From Varroa destructor (lineage: Eukaryota; Arthropoda; Arachnida; Mesostigmata; Varroidae): a DNA stretch of 64,000 nucleotides. Shown piece by piece: positions 50,601-63,276 of the stretch (position 1 is the first letter of the stretch; every line of letters begins with the position of its first letter). Below the pieces are notes generated by a model, which ran no database searches, was not told the origin of the DNA, and saw nothing but the letters and a program-made list of their open reading frames with translations. Both the position numbers and the translations under genes were made by a program. The stretch spans positions 36,587,042 through 36,651,041 of the forward strand of contig NW_019211456.1 of NCBI RefSeq assembly GCF_002443255.2, written 5' to 3'.

Positions 50601-53600
50601 TGCTAGCGGACTGGACGGGAGTGCTGCATGAGCCTTCTCTATATCTGTCCAAGCGTCTAGGCGTTCCAGCCAAAAACAGCCTGCTGCTGACAGCAACTGA
50701 CCTAACTAAAGAGAGACTGGTGGATGCTACGTAGAAATTGCCTGTAGTCTTCGTTGCCTACCGTTTACTCTCTATTGTTTGGCCCTCTGGTCTCTATTTG
50801 CCGATTTATCCAGTAGAAGCAAAAGCGGTCAAGGCAGCGTCAAATATTGAATCTTGCTGGCTCCGCTCTCTTAGCAATCGGCCAAAGGCTTACGAGAAGC
50901 ACGACCTGCTTCTCTCAAGTCTCGAGCCCGATCACGCGTTTTCTGGGATCGTCTGTTCGCGTTCTGGGTGACCTGATCTTTGCTGGGTCTCTCCCGGTTG
51001 AATATTTGTAAACTACTCAAAATTTAAAACTACTGCCACTGGCTCATCGTCGCCATTTTCTTATCCGTCTTATTGTTTCATTATGTTCGCCACTTTCGTA
51101 GCAGAAACAACATTAGTGAGAGCATTAGTGAGACTGCTCACGGCCGCCATCCACCATGATCTATCTCTGCTCGAAACGCGGCGTTGCTAAACAATTGAAA
51201 CTATGCTTTCGTTTAAAAACGCGCCTTGAGTCGGCTAAAATCTCGACGGATCGGTGAGTTCACAAAGGTCGGATTGGTGTTCGGAAAGCCGGACCGTCTA
51301 CTAAAAGTACCAAATTGACCAATTCGTCTATTAGTGAATATTAGCCTATGACCGAGTTTGGAGTTTCTGCCATTCCCTGCGGCTCAGCAGTAATCATACT
51401 TCACTAGCAGTCTGCTGTACTGCAGCCCCGTCCGAAGCTGTTCCTTCGTCGGATCGTAGAATTAGTTGTCGCGTGTTAAGCGTTCAGCTTCCGCAGGAAA
51501 TTTTCGAAAAGGCTGGCTCTGCATGCACTGGTTATTCGAAGCATAAACAACAGCAGCAATAGCAGTATGCGATAACCAAGTGGGCGACAACAAACAGAAC
51601 CATAAGACTTCTCGTAATTTTGGCGTAGACCCAAATGATGAAGTGGCGGCGGGTCGGTGTCCTTGACAGCCGACCCACGTGTGTACAGAGATATTTAACA
51701 AGCCACAATAGGCTATACAACGTCACCCATTTTTCTCCTTGGATCCTTATGCTCTCATAGACTAAACAATTCATTAGAAAAATAGATGAGTGAATGTTTA
51801 GTTAAGATGCACAGCACGAACGAAAACGTGTGCATGGTAAAGTTACCAACTCTTAGAAGAAATGATTAGAGGACAAATTTTATTTAGTAAAAGCGGCCGT
51901 GTAATATATGGCTGTGATGTAGCAAACAAGTACTGGGTACAAACAGTTTTTATTAAGTGAAACATAAGGAACTCGTTAAATTTTTATATCGCCAAATATA
52001 TGAACGGTGTTTATGTGCCATGTGTTTACTATTACAACTATTCTGTGCTTTAATAACATGATGGTTCCCAAATAATTGAAGAGGTTTTTGTAAGTTTCAG
52101 TATATACGCCGTGATTCCAGCCACCGATATAATGCGATGTTTGTGTGACCGAAAGTTTATCAACGCGATAGCTCTAAGCTATATTAATCTTAACTTTGTT
52201 GTATTGTTGCGGAGAGGGAGTTCTCCAGAACGTAAGTCCTCGAAAATCTTGCCTACTCAGCCAGATGTAGTAAATCTGCATTATCGTCATGCTGCGATAG
52301 GTTCGTTTCAGACCTATTCAACCGAGAAACGACATTTAGGCCGACTTGCCACTTGCGCCTAAGGCGATCAATTGCTTTTCGGATCGAGAACAAATCGTCT
52401 CTAACACCGCATCTTACTCTGCTTCGACGCGGTGGTCCTCAAGTTGTCTAAAGTTCAACTTATAGTTCGACCACCCCCGCGTCCTTCACCAGTCTTCGAT
52501 TCGGCAATAGCAGGGACACGTTATGTAAAGAGGCGCCCGATCCGGCCACGCGTTGTTCATTGGAAGAGTACAATCGATCCTCTCATCTCCAACATTCCTT
52601 TAAACCATTGGGCAGTCGAGTGACCAGCAGATGAATCGGCTGTTCCCAACGTCTACGCACAAACGGAGCTGAAAGCTTCGATAGTTCATAGGTGTGAACG
52701 AATCTAGAAGATGTATCTTTGATAACGGCGTACATTGTACGTTTTTACGATTGCGATCAAGGCTATCGATAGATCGAACCAGCACGCTAGAGAGTCATCC
52801 GTCGTCATTTATTGCGATTAGGAATCGTTTGTTATTTCGCAAAATGGATTCCTTTAATTGACAACCAATAAGGATCTAGATTTCGGCACATATACAACAG
52901 ATTGTTAGACCTTTCAATGTGGTTTTTACCCAGCGTATATTCTGTACTGTAGCAATATTTACCGAACGTCAAACTGGAGGCACTTATTTAATGTATGGTG
53001 CTACTGTTAAATTTTATTTATTTCATAGCCGTGCCCTTCTTCTAAGTTCAACTACGTTTCCGTACTCGTTCCCCGTCTCTGTCCTCATAATACCGTGTGA
53101 ACTTTCTTATAAAGTTCGAGTCTTTCGGGAAATCAATACTATTGTCATCCACGATCCAGTACGATTAGTTGAAATTATTTCCGACTACTTCGTATGCACG
53201 GAAGGCCGACAACAGGACCCCTCTCGTGGTGCAGATACTTCTTAGAAGGCCACGCATACATAATAGGCCTACAGACGTCAATAGTGTTTGGCCGATCGAT
53301 GGAAACGGAATGTGTCCTCGTGTGACAGCTTTTTCGTCCTCCACCTTGTGTATACTAGTACTTTGGTAGCGTGGTCATGGTACCAGCTATTCCTGGCTGT
53401 TGGTTTAATAAAATCGGAAGTTGCGCTCTCTGTCTATCCGGATCGCGCCAGTCTCCAAGTACATCTTCGTCTCATTCTGCTGTTGCCGCCGCTTCTTATG
53501 TATGTATGTATGTGTGTGTGTCTATGTGGTGAGTACATGCAAGTAAATTCGCACCCAATCAGGAGACGACTACGACGATATGAGCGATTCTTGTTAGCTT

Positions 53601-53760
53601 AGTGTTCTTCTTTTGCTTCTCTGCCTCGTTTCGTTCTTCCGCGGTCCTTTTACTTCATCGTCAACGGGATCAGCACCATCGTATAACATCACCTTCTACC
53701 GCTGCGTTGGGCACTCTTTACAGCGGTAGCTTCGTTTGACTTTTCATCTTGGCAGACGAC

Positions 53761-53780
53761 GCCGCCGCCGCCGCCGCCGC
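53761..53780. repeat. (GCC)n trinucleotide repeat
   Basis: About seven uninterrupted GCC units on the plus strand. No gene recognised around it. Confidence 0.95.
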
Positions 53781-54804
53781 TGCCATCGCGGCTCATCGGA
53801 AGTAAACCGACGCTTCTCAGTGATGTCCTCGCTCCAGTTTCTTGAACAATTTCAAGCTCAAGCGATGGAGCTCTCGTGCCGTCGTACAGCAACGCTAACA
53901 GTAGCAATAGCAGCAGTAAAATGAAGGCTTTCGCTCTTATCCGCCACCGCTAGCACTAGAATTACTACAACTATCATTGATGGCCCGTCTCACATGCGCG
54001 CACTCACCCAAACGCGCATATACGCAGACATAGTTCAAGGTTATTCCTAGAGCTATTCGGCACGGAGCAACTTGTATTTACCACAGGATCGCGTTAGGTA
54101 CATGGCTAAGCAGTAGAACTTATCTAGCAGCCCTCGGCTCTTCTATAGACAGCGGCAGCCAATGATCCAGTAGAAAAGTAAAGCACGTCATGGAGAAGCT
54201 TCTGGGACGTGGCGATAGGACCGCAAATCCAGGTTATGTCTAAGCGCTCGTCTGTAAGCTCGCAACATCGAAAATATTACTTCTACGACGTCGCTCGTAT
54301 ACATCTTCGTTGCCGAACCTTCACTCTCGCTCTGGGGGGTAGATGATGACTTCGTGTAGTTGCTTTCCGTAGTGTGACCTTAACACTTTTTGCAGCTATC
54401 TAGACTACCACTAGCAAAGCACGAGTAAAAGAGGAAGAAACTTAGGGAACTCTCAGGCCGAACTCGCACTCTTGTGCAACCGTCAAACCCCTTCCCTTGT
54501 CAGGAAGGTAGTCCCACCCGGAACCACCTCACTTACTAAACAGGCCGGTTCAAGAAGAAACTTTCTCTGCTGCTCGATTCGCTCGGAGGATACACACACA
54601 TATATGCATATATGTACATGGTTAGATGTATAACAGTTGTGCCGACGTTCAAACAAATTCGTGCAATGTATGGCTCGACGAATCGCTACGCAACATGACG
54701 AAATTGGCATGTCATCTACGTAAGGGTTTGTCAGCTAGACTTGATTGTGTACGTAGAGGAGGCATCACTCGCTGCTAGGATCACAAAAACTCTGTTAAAT
54801 CTTG

Positions 54805-54820
54805 ATATATATATATATAT
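54805..54820. repeat. Short (TA)n microsatellite
   Basis: An alternating AT run of 16 bases in AT-rich sequence. Confidence 0.9.
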
Positions 54821-56885
54821 AATTACAAAAAAATAGGTGAACTTGAATAGAAGGCTCTATAATCGTATGCTCAAAGCTAATTCATGGCGACCTATAATGC
54901 TTCCGAGGACTAATGAAGTGTCAGTGATTGAAGATAACGTCCTGCTGGTGATTGTAGACGATTTTATGTACTGCTTTAAAGTATTACTTACAAGCCTAAT
55001 TGTTAGCATAATTGTTGTCAAAAGTGACGAATAAGCCAGTTATGCAGTTTCTACAAATGCACACTTATTGACTCCCTGAAGATGACATATTGAAAAAAGT
55101 CAGAATAGCTTTGTGAAGGAACCTCTGATACTTCCTAATGATTGTCCGTTCTCGGCACGAAATTCGTATATCAATTAATTGGCCAAGTTCCTGGTTGAGG
55201 GCAAAACCAGAAGGGGTCGTTACTCTGCGTCTCAGTTACGACGAAACGCAAATACTGCACAATTTACGTGAGTACATAAAATGATCTCTTTTGCCATTCG
55301 ATCTTTGTAAGCGATGACAATCCTCTTTTGAAGCTTTGTTACACTAGTACGGTATAACACGAATGCTTCCGTTATGAAATATGCGTACCACTTTAGCAGA
55401 CAACAGAGATTTGCTTAGTATTCAACTACCCTGTTTCGTCTATACGACATCTAGCAAAATTTGAACCTAAAAAAGTCAAATCTACCACGGTAAGAAATTT
55501 TTACTTTATATATTTATGAAGAAGGCTATCCAATAGCATTAGGTCCCGTCATATGGCAAGTAGGAGTAAAGCCAGATAACCAGTTTGGCCAGTACGACTA
55601 CAGCCTGTGTAAGTCGTGGAACCTATCGAAGAGCGTCTGGGCCTATCGCTGTATCTGTTTGTCGGTCTGTCCGTCCGCCTACGGCTGCTCTCTGTTTTGC
55701 TGATTCCTTCGTTTCAAATAGTGGCGGTTTATATCTTGGCGGACGCCCTCACTTAGCCTCTTGGGGTGGCCATATGACTGCTTTGCTGCGTTTCATTGGA
55801 CGGCCTAGCCAAGGCTTCTTGCTTAGCCCTTAATTCGAGGGAATGGCCTATAGAGTAACGCCAAGAAGGTCAAACATAGTATGCGCTAGCACTGAGTTCG
55901 TTCTTTACAACAGCGATTATGTACTGTTAGCGGTACTAGATCCAACACCAGCGTTAGCAGCAATGGCAATAGACGCTGTCTTTTCATCTTCGTCGTCGTC
56001 GACATCGTCACCATCACGATCACCGCCGTGTGGAAGCGCAGCGCATCAGACGGCCGCTCTGGCACGAGCCACCATCAGCACTCCCAAAACCATCGAGTAG
56101 TTCTATGCCGTTGCCTCTTATCCTAGCCAGCTGCCTATAGCTCGTGCCTCTGGCCGTGTCGGGAAGTACGAGGGAAGATGGGGGGTAAACTGGGGCTGCT
56201 TTTTTCTGCGGCGGCAACCAACAAAATGTACGATATCAGCTGAAGCAGTAACGACAGCAGAATCACTAAGAACTTCTGTTGCCGCATGACCTTTCTCTGT
56301 CTCATTGCTGGTGTTGTTCTGTCTGCCCGCTGTTTGGTCCTACCGCCTCCACCAGGCCGGTGGCCAAACGAGACACATGGCACATGGATGACTTACGTTC
56401 ATTCAGGAAGCGAGTGTCTACTACAGTGGATGCTCTGCGCCAGGTTGAACTGAATGGCTAACGCTGTCGCTGTCGGCATCGGCCGATGGCCGATGCCTAC
56501 GACGAAGAACTCTGGGGATCAGCGGCCGAAGCTGTTATTGCTGTCGAGGGGTTGAAGGGGGATGGTTGTGGGGCCAGGATTTGGGTGTTCGCTGTTCCCC
56601 ATCGGTCGCAGCGTCAATATTCGTCGTTGTTGTCGCTTTAATCGCTACCCTTCCTCCTTTTTTCTTCGTCTTCGTCTTGCTCGATGCGGGTCTCGTTCTT
56701 TTCTCTAAAGAAAGAGCCTGGTGACTCGTGCCTGCCGCGTGGGCCAAGACAGAGCGCCGACAGCAGCGGGACTGGCTCTTTTGGTGACAGCACCAGGACC
56801 AGTTCTATGCTGAAGCGACTGCAACATATATAACAGCCGGAATCAGTCTACCACGCAGAGTACATAAGTGCGCGCATACACGCAT

Positions 56886-56886
<1 letters not shown>

Positions 56887-56941
<55 letters not shown>
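56887..56941. repeat. (CA)n microsatellite, about 27 units
   Basis: An uninterrupted CA dinucleotide repeat of 55 bases on the plus strand. It generates long Thr-His and Cys-Val reading frames that are not genes. Confidence 0.98.
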
Positions 56942-56944
<3 letters not shown>

Positions 56945-57301
56945 TTCACAGAGATCACCGGATGGGCCATCTTGCAGGAGCAGAACGAGCGATAACGGAG
57001 TCAATAACAGTGGCAGCAGCAGTCGGGCGTCAGAAGAAAGAACAGAAGTGTGCCTAACCGAAGCAGATGTCTTGTGCCTGAAGCGTGCCTGCCATACGCC
57101 GCGTTCGCTACTGACTGAGTCAACTATAACACAGCCAAGCATCAGCAGCAGCAGGCGCTAGTCACCAACGGTCGTCACAGCGCTAGCAACAGCAGCTGAA
57201 TGAGCCCCTGCGCAGCACGCTCATATACATATGTATAGACCCTTACATGCATTCGTCTCGTATGAAGACGCAGTGAAATCTGCGGTGAGTTTCTGCCATG
57301 A

Positions 57302-58012
57302 TCACCGCCGCCTGCCACCAGAAGTAGCGGCGGCTCCTGATAAGTATAAAGCCTGGCTATGTAGAGCGCGTATGTGGTCTGTTAGTACGGGGTCGGCTTC
57401 TATATGTGTCGTCCGTCTGTCTGTCTGCTTGGCTTTCTTGCCTCTGGGCACCGCGCGGTCGGCCGGTCCGTCAATCGACACAAGTAGTGTTAATGCTGAT
57501 TTCATTTTACTGATAATGTTGCTAGACGTCGTTGATACACTACAGTAATTTGGCATTGAAGAAAGTATACGTACATTTGGCCCGGGGCAGAGCTCTCTGC
57601 ATTGGAAGTAAAGTGATGACCGCGTTTCCGTTGTCACCGTCACCATCGGTGTTGTCAATGTTATACTGTGTTGAAGCGGCCTCAGAGATACGCACACGCG
57701 CAAGTACGTAGGTACTGTGAGAGAGCTCGATGAGCGAGAACTGCGCACGAGCGGTGAGACGCGTATCTCATCTACTCGAAGATGCCTTGAAGAGGTGGAG
57801 AATTGATGTACGGTGACTGAAGAAACTGCCGGAAATGGGGACGAAGGCAGGCGATGTTTTGTCGACAGTAGCCCTGCCAGTAAGATCGACGTCAATAAAG
57901 AAAACGCGGAAAAAGACGCGTCACAAGTAACAGCAGGAGTCACCATATCATCATCATTACGATCAGTAATAATCGTAGTCGTTGCCTGAAAATTTGTGGG
58001 GGCCGACAGCAT
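57302..58012 (-). other. Long open reading frame, hypothetical, probably non-coding
   Basis: A 236-codon frame starts at an ATG (58012) and ends in TGA. The predicted product is rich in Ser, Thr and Arg, and has no domain, signal peptide or membrane span that I recognise. It is the longest frame outside Delta. A frame this long would be uncommon but not impossible by chance in a window this size. The context at -3 of the ATG is weak (T), and no splice partners were found. Confidence 0.15.
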
Positions 58013-58804
58013 TAAATAGCAGTGAAAGGGGAGGATGGACGTCGGGATGAGTCAATGCGTTTGCTGTGGCGTATCAGTCGTAATCAATAGAAACGATATC
58101 AAATCCAAGATAGTGCCAGCATGAGGACGGAGTTGTAGCCATCTTAGTCGTAATCACGGTAGTAATAGCTATAGTACGAGCGGCTGGTTCAATTTCTAGC
58201 GGCCGAAAGCTTTTCGTTCTGTTTTTTGCAGCCGCTGCCCCACTGTCGTCGAGTGAACCGCCACGCGACAGCATTGAGGCGACACGGAGTTACATACAAA
58301 CCGTGTACAGATGGTACCTTTCAGATGCGCGCGGGCTTGATCTTCGCTTGATCCATTCGCGAGGGCCGGAGCTCATCTGATGCTTCCTTTACAGCCTCCG
58401 ACTGTCGTTCGTTTTTTCTTTTTAACACTTTTTATCTTTGTTATGTTGTTTGGTTGGCGGCAACGCTGCTGCTGCTGATGGATGCTGTGGAAAAAGCCTT
58501 GCGCATGATAGGGCAGATGGGAGCCAGCTGTCCCCTCTGTTAGTTAAGATCTACGGCGAACTCATTCGTTAGACAACTTCTTCGCGCAAGACATTCGTAG
58601 AAAGCCAAGTAGCAATGATCGCGTTTGCGGCACCGGGAACGAAGAACGTATAATGACAGTTCAAAGAGTAAAATTCGGTACGGGAGAAGGACGTACTGTC
58701 GAAGGCAATCAGCGCGGGTGTCGCACGCGGATGTTTCCTGGGCTGAAAAGTTAAGAAAAAAAAAGCTGATGTTGATGAGAACCGCGACGACAGTCGGGTG
58801 TTGC

Positions 58805-58905
58805 CTGTAGGTTATTAATATCGTTGCCAATCTGGCAGGTGAACGGAATCGAACCGACGCCAGCTGATGCTTCATAGGCTTGTGCTACGGCTGGCGATTG
58901 TTTTA
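58805..58905 (-). other. tRNA-like remnant with Pol III B-box match
   Basis: On the minus strand an exact GGTTCGATTCC (B-box consensus) lies at about 58856-58846. About 33 bases before it is TAGCACAAGCC...GCATCAGC, which resembles the D-arm region of a tRNA. The spacing is too short for a full cloverleaf, and the acceptor stem does not pair. It may be a decayed tRNA gene or the head of a tRNA-derived SINE, or it may be coincidence. Confidence 0.25.
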
Positions 58906-61900
58906 TAAGCGTTTGCAACCAACAGAGATCTTGTGGGATCTGATTGTCTTCATGGTCTTCAGTTTGAGGTTTCTGCGCTGCAAATGCATCATCGTTCGAG
59001 AGAGAAGATGGAATATGGATATTTGACTGCTGCGATTTATGTTTGATTTTATTACACAGTTTGTATAGTGGACATCTAAATAAAAAAAAAAGAGCTAATT
59101 TCCTAAGCTTATGGCATTGTAAGGGGCGATGCATGATCTATTGAATCATTGGATTTGCCAAATTTAAATGTGTTAATAGTTACTGTAATATGAAAAAAAT
59201 ATTCCCTTTTACTCACAATGTATCTAAGTAAAATAAGAAAGCTTATTTGGTGGACTAAGTGACTCATTTGACCTCAAATTGTATCACAACGCTTGTACGT
59301 TCATTGGATTATCTGTCTGACGAATAAGGTCTACTGACATAGGGTACGTTGTTTCTTTCGCCAATGAAGTACTGATAATCTACCTACTTGTGCCCACAGT
59401 GGCATTTGGGCGTTCGAAAAATCAATAAAAAAAAAAAAACAAAAAAGGATCATATAAGAAACACCGTATAGACCGCGCCTTCGCATATAACGAACCATGT
59501 TCACAAGTACGTGCATATAACTTTGCTTTCTCATATAAATAATACCACAGGAGAAGGAAAGAAACAACGTTTCTCTTGCACATTTATAGGTTTGACTAAG
59601 CCTTTCTAGGTGTTATTTTCCTAACGTGAATTCGAACCCTTTACTAAGATTCGATTCCGCGACTTATTGCAGCTCAGGGAAAAAGCAGTAACTATTGATC
59701 CGAGTAGTCTCAATTAAAAAAGCGGACGACTGTGGACAAAGCCTTAAAGAAATGATTAACTCCAAGCCACACGATGTCCGTGCTACTCATAAATGCATTG
59801 TAGATGTTTCCTTTTGAAGGATCTGCATACAATAGAAAAAAGCACCCGTGGGATCAATCCTAGTAGTCCTGGTGGCGCTAGTTGCGTCGGCGCTAAGGCT
59901 CGCATCGAACAGTAGCGGCATAAGCAATGTGAAGTCACTTTGGGGGGGGCTCGACTTTAGAGCTCCTACCGGCGCTACTAGAACAACCGCGGCGGCAACA
60001 ACAACAATCGAAGAGCCTTTAACACCGAAACATCAGTAACGATACAAGGAGCAAGATGGCAGTAAAGACAGATGCCAGCTGGCGGCTAACGACAAAATTA
60101 CGTCCGAATTCATCTTCGTGGCGTGCGAGAGAAAAGGACAAGCGGAAACTACGGCTGAAACTGCTATCCACCCGGTATAACTGTGGGAAGGGGGGCTGGA
60201 TACTTTGAGGTAAACCCGAGCATGGCAGAAGATATGAAGAAGTAGAAGTAATCGTTTTTGGAGTCATAGCAGCAGCAGCAGCGCGATCAGTGATCGTACG
60301 ATAGCTGAGCACTGTAGAACAAAGCCATCGGACGGACGGACGGACAAACGTAGATACCAAATCGAGCCGATCGCGAGTGAAACAGCGGTTGTGGCGACAG
60401 AACACGCAAAATAGTATATTGTTGTCGTTATGCACCGAACCCGGTAAGCAGTGCGCGGGTTATGACGCTGCTGAATCTTATCGTCAATTAGATAATGGCA
60501 GAATGTATGGGGCGACATAAGCCGCTCTTATCATTGGCTGCTGCTGTGATCAGTCTGAAAAATCATCAGCAACCAGTTAGCCACGCTTCATCGCACCTCC
60601 CTTCGTCCGTTCGTTCTCTTTTACTTCCATGTTGTCCCTCCCCCAGTCAATCAGTTCTGTGCGATCGTGGACGCCGCTAGAGAAACCCGGTGGGAAAACA
60701 AAAAGGAATCCCAATAAGCGAAGGAAACAGGCCAAGCAACGAGCACGGATTTCGCCTCGGATGGATGGTGTATATGCATGCAGTAGAAAATCATGCCTTG
60801 CTAGCGATAACGGTGACGTCCAACGCGGCCGGCGAGTAACGATGTCTATAATGACAATATAAATGCCGGGAAGATATAGCGGCTGATGGCTGAGGCTACT
60901 GCGGTGGAGCGTAGTTAGGACTGATAGATAATTGGGCTATAATTAGAAAAATAAAAGCAATAGGAATGACGATTGAGGCGACGCGAAAAGTATGTTTGTT
61001 TAAACAAGTCAACTAATATTTAAATGATGGTATGTTTGACCAATAATTTGTGTATTCTTCTAATGAAGAACTAGTACAAAACAGCCGAACTAGCAAAACG
61101 GTAGCCCAAACTTGGCAGAGATTTCAGGCCTACGATAGCCAATAGGTGGTTTGTTATCGATCCTGATTTCAGCTTAATACCAAAAACTTAACCTGGAAAA
61201 ATACTCTAATCAGATCCTGGAGACAATATCCAAATAATTAGAATAACTATCGGTGTATTATTTATTTTTATGTAAATTTATTTTTGAACTACAGACAATC
61301 ATGACGTATACCAGCCGCTATTACGCATCAACTGCGGCCAATGAAGTTCCGCACCGGTCGGGTGTATTTTTCAGATTCAGACAGATTCCGAGAACGTAAT
61401 AGCATCAACTAAGGCATGCAAAAAAAGAGTTCGGACGACAATCGTCTGTGAAGTAATGCAGCTGAAATGGATAGGTATGCGAAGACCGGGGGATTTAATA
61501 AATGGCTTCCGTTGCGATACCCAGACCTTGTCCGGACCACAGGGTTACACCTCCTACCGCCTGCGCCTTACGTCAACTCGCGGGCCGCCGCAAGCACAGG
61601 CGTCCGTCGCTTACGGACATTTCATTTTATACGGACGCGATGATCACCAGCAGCATCCTCATGAATTGTCTTCGAGATAAAACAGCAGCAGAGGTAGTTG
61701 TCATAGGCAAGACATAAGCGACAACGTCGACGACGCTGTGCACGTCTTGTTCTCTCTTCTGAATTTTTACGGCGCCACAGCGACTACCGCTGCTGCTTTT
61801 GTCTGCAGTTGGAACGGAGCATCGGAAGGAAAGCAATGGAGTGGAGTAGAGCGTCCGATATTCTACGACACTGGAACCGAACTGTGAGGAGCAGCAGTAG

Positions 61901-63229
61901 CAGCTGAAAATGCTCGTTCCTCTTGCTCTGGCTCTTTGTGTGTTTCTCCAGCTGCGCGTCGTAAGCAACCTCACCTGCCGATCGATACCTCACCGCTTGC
62001 GGCTGGCGTCGACTTGGCTGTAGGAGGTATTCGGATCGGCTTGCTACTATTGAGCCCTATCAAACGAGCGGCAAGCTGTGAACGGCCAACACTAACAAAC
62101 GGCGATTGACTTCAGCATCGCCAGATACTGTCGTTCGAATCATTTACTACTGCCACTACGGCGGGCAAGCGTTGCCGTTAGTTGGTTACCGACTGCAGTG
62201 CCACTGCACTTATTTAGGCGTTCGTGCCATAGCGGCTTAGGAGATCTCAACTTAAGGTCGCTTTAAGCGTCCAAAGCAGGCCACGTTTGAATGTCTGGTA
62301 CCACCGTTTATTAGCAGCGGGCCAGCCACCCCTCATTGAGAACTGGCGAATTATCTCTTTTTTTTTTTGTGTATGTGTGTGAATGTGCCACCTGAAGGCG
62401 TTAAGCCAGCCGGTAGGACGCAGACTACTAGTATGAACCAATTATGGTCATAGTCGACGGAGGGGTCAACTATTGGCAGATGATTCCAGCCTAATCGCGG
62501 CGCTAGCGTGTTGATTGTTGGTGGAAGGCAGGGCTCAAAAATATACACGGATGCACAAAACATTCATCCTTAATATGCTTTTAATAAGCTTGAGGCGATC
62601 AAGCTATCATCGTTAGGGAAAACGGCTGAAACGAGTGAAGACAAAAGCTCGACTTCACCACGTTGAAACCTACCACCGGACGTCTAGATGTATTTCCGAT
62701 GCTACGCTAAGTCAAAGGTTCGTTAATTCTGGAAATGCTGACGCTTTCGGGTGGGTTTAACGGGCGTGCTTCATCAAGTGGTGCAAATGTGGTACGTCTG
62801 CCTATTGGCAGCGTCTGGACTAATCTGTCCCTGTAATAACTCGTTCGAGTTCTGTCTCATATCTGTAATTCGTCCGTTGGCATGCTGTCAACGATATCAT
62901 TTTCATACTATTGGTGGTGTCATTACGTTCATATGCGTACTGTTCCATCGGCGTCTGTTTGGCTCCGTGTCACTGGCTTTAGAGATGTCTGTCTGTCTAA
63001 AGATCTATTATAGAGTGTCACGTCACTCATTCTGTTTAGAAGCTTAGGTAGTTTCCATTCTCGCCACTTTCTTTGGTTCCCCCTTCCGTTTTTCGGCACC
63101 TTTGAAATGCTTTTCGTTTCTGTCCTAGGCAGCCAGCATTCTCGTTGAAACAAAAGCTACAAAGTATACGTTAGCCAGATACAGCGACGAAACGACCAAA
63201 GAAATGATGGCCGACACATACTAGTCAAA

Positions 63230-63276
63230 AAACCAGTCAAAGACATCCAGATAATCTCGATGCCTTTGACTGGTTT
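63230..63276. repeat. Inverted repeat with extended stem
   Basis: The 13-base arms 63230-63242 and 63264-63276 are perfect reverse complements. Inward, pairing continues with four and then two more base pairs separated by single mismatches. This leaves a 5-base loop and about 19 pairs in 47 bases. No recognised gene contains it. Confidence 0.8.

Noticed and set aside
53689..53907. Minus-strand leucine-rich frame, another signal-peptide candidate.
   Set aside because: No ATG follows the upstream in-frame stop, and the run is CTG/TTG simple sequence.
56843..57161. Frames of about 100 codons on both strands over the CA repeat.
   Set aside because: They are Thr-His and Cys-Val translations of a (CA)n microsatellite, not protein genes.
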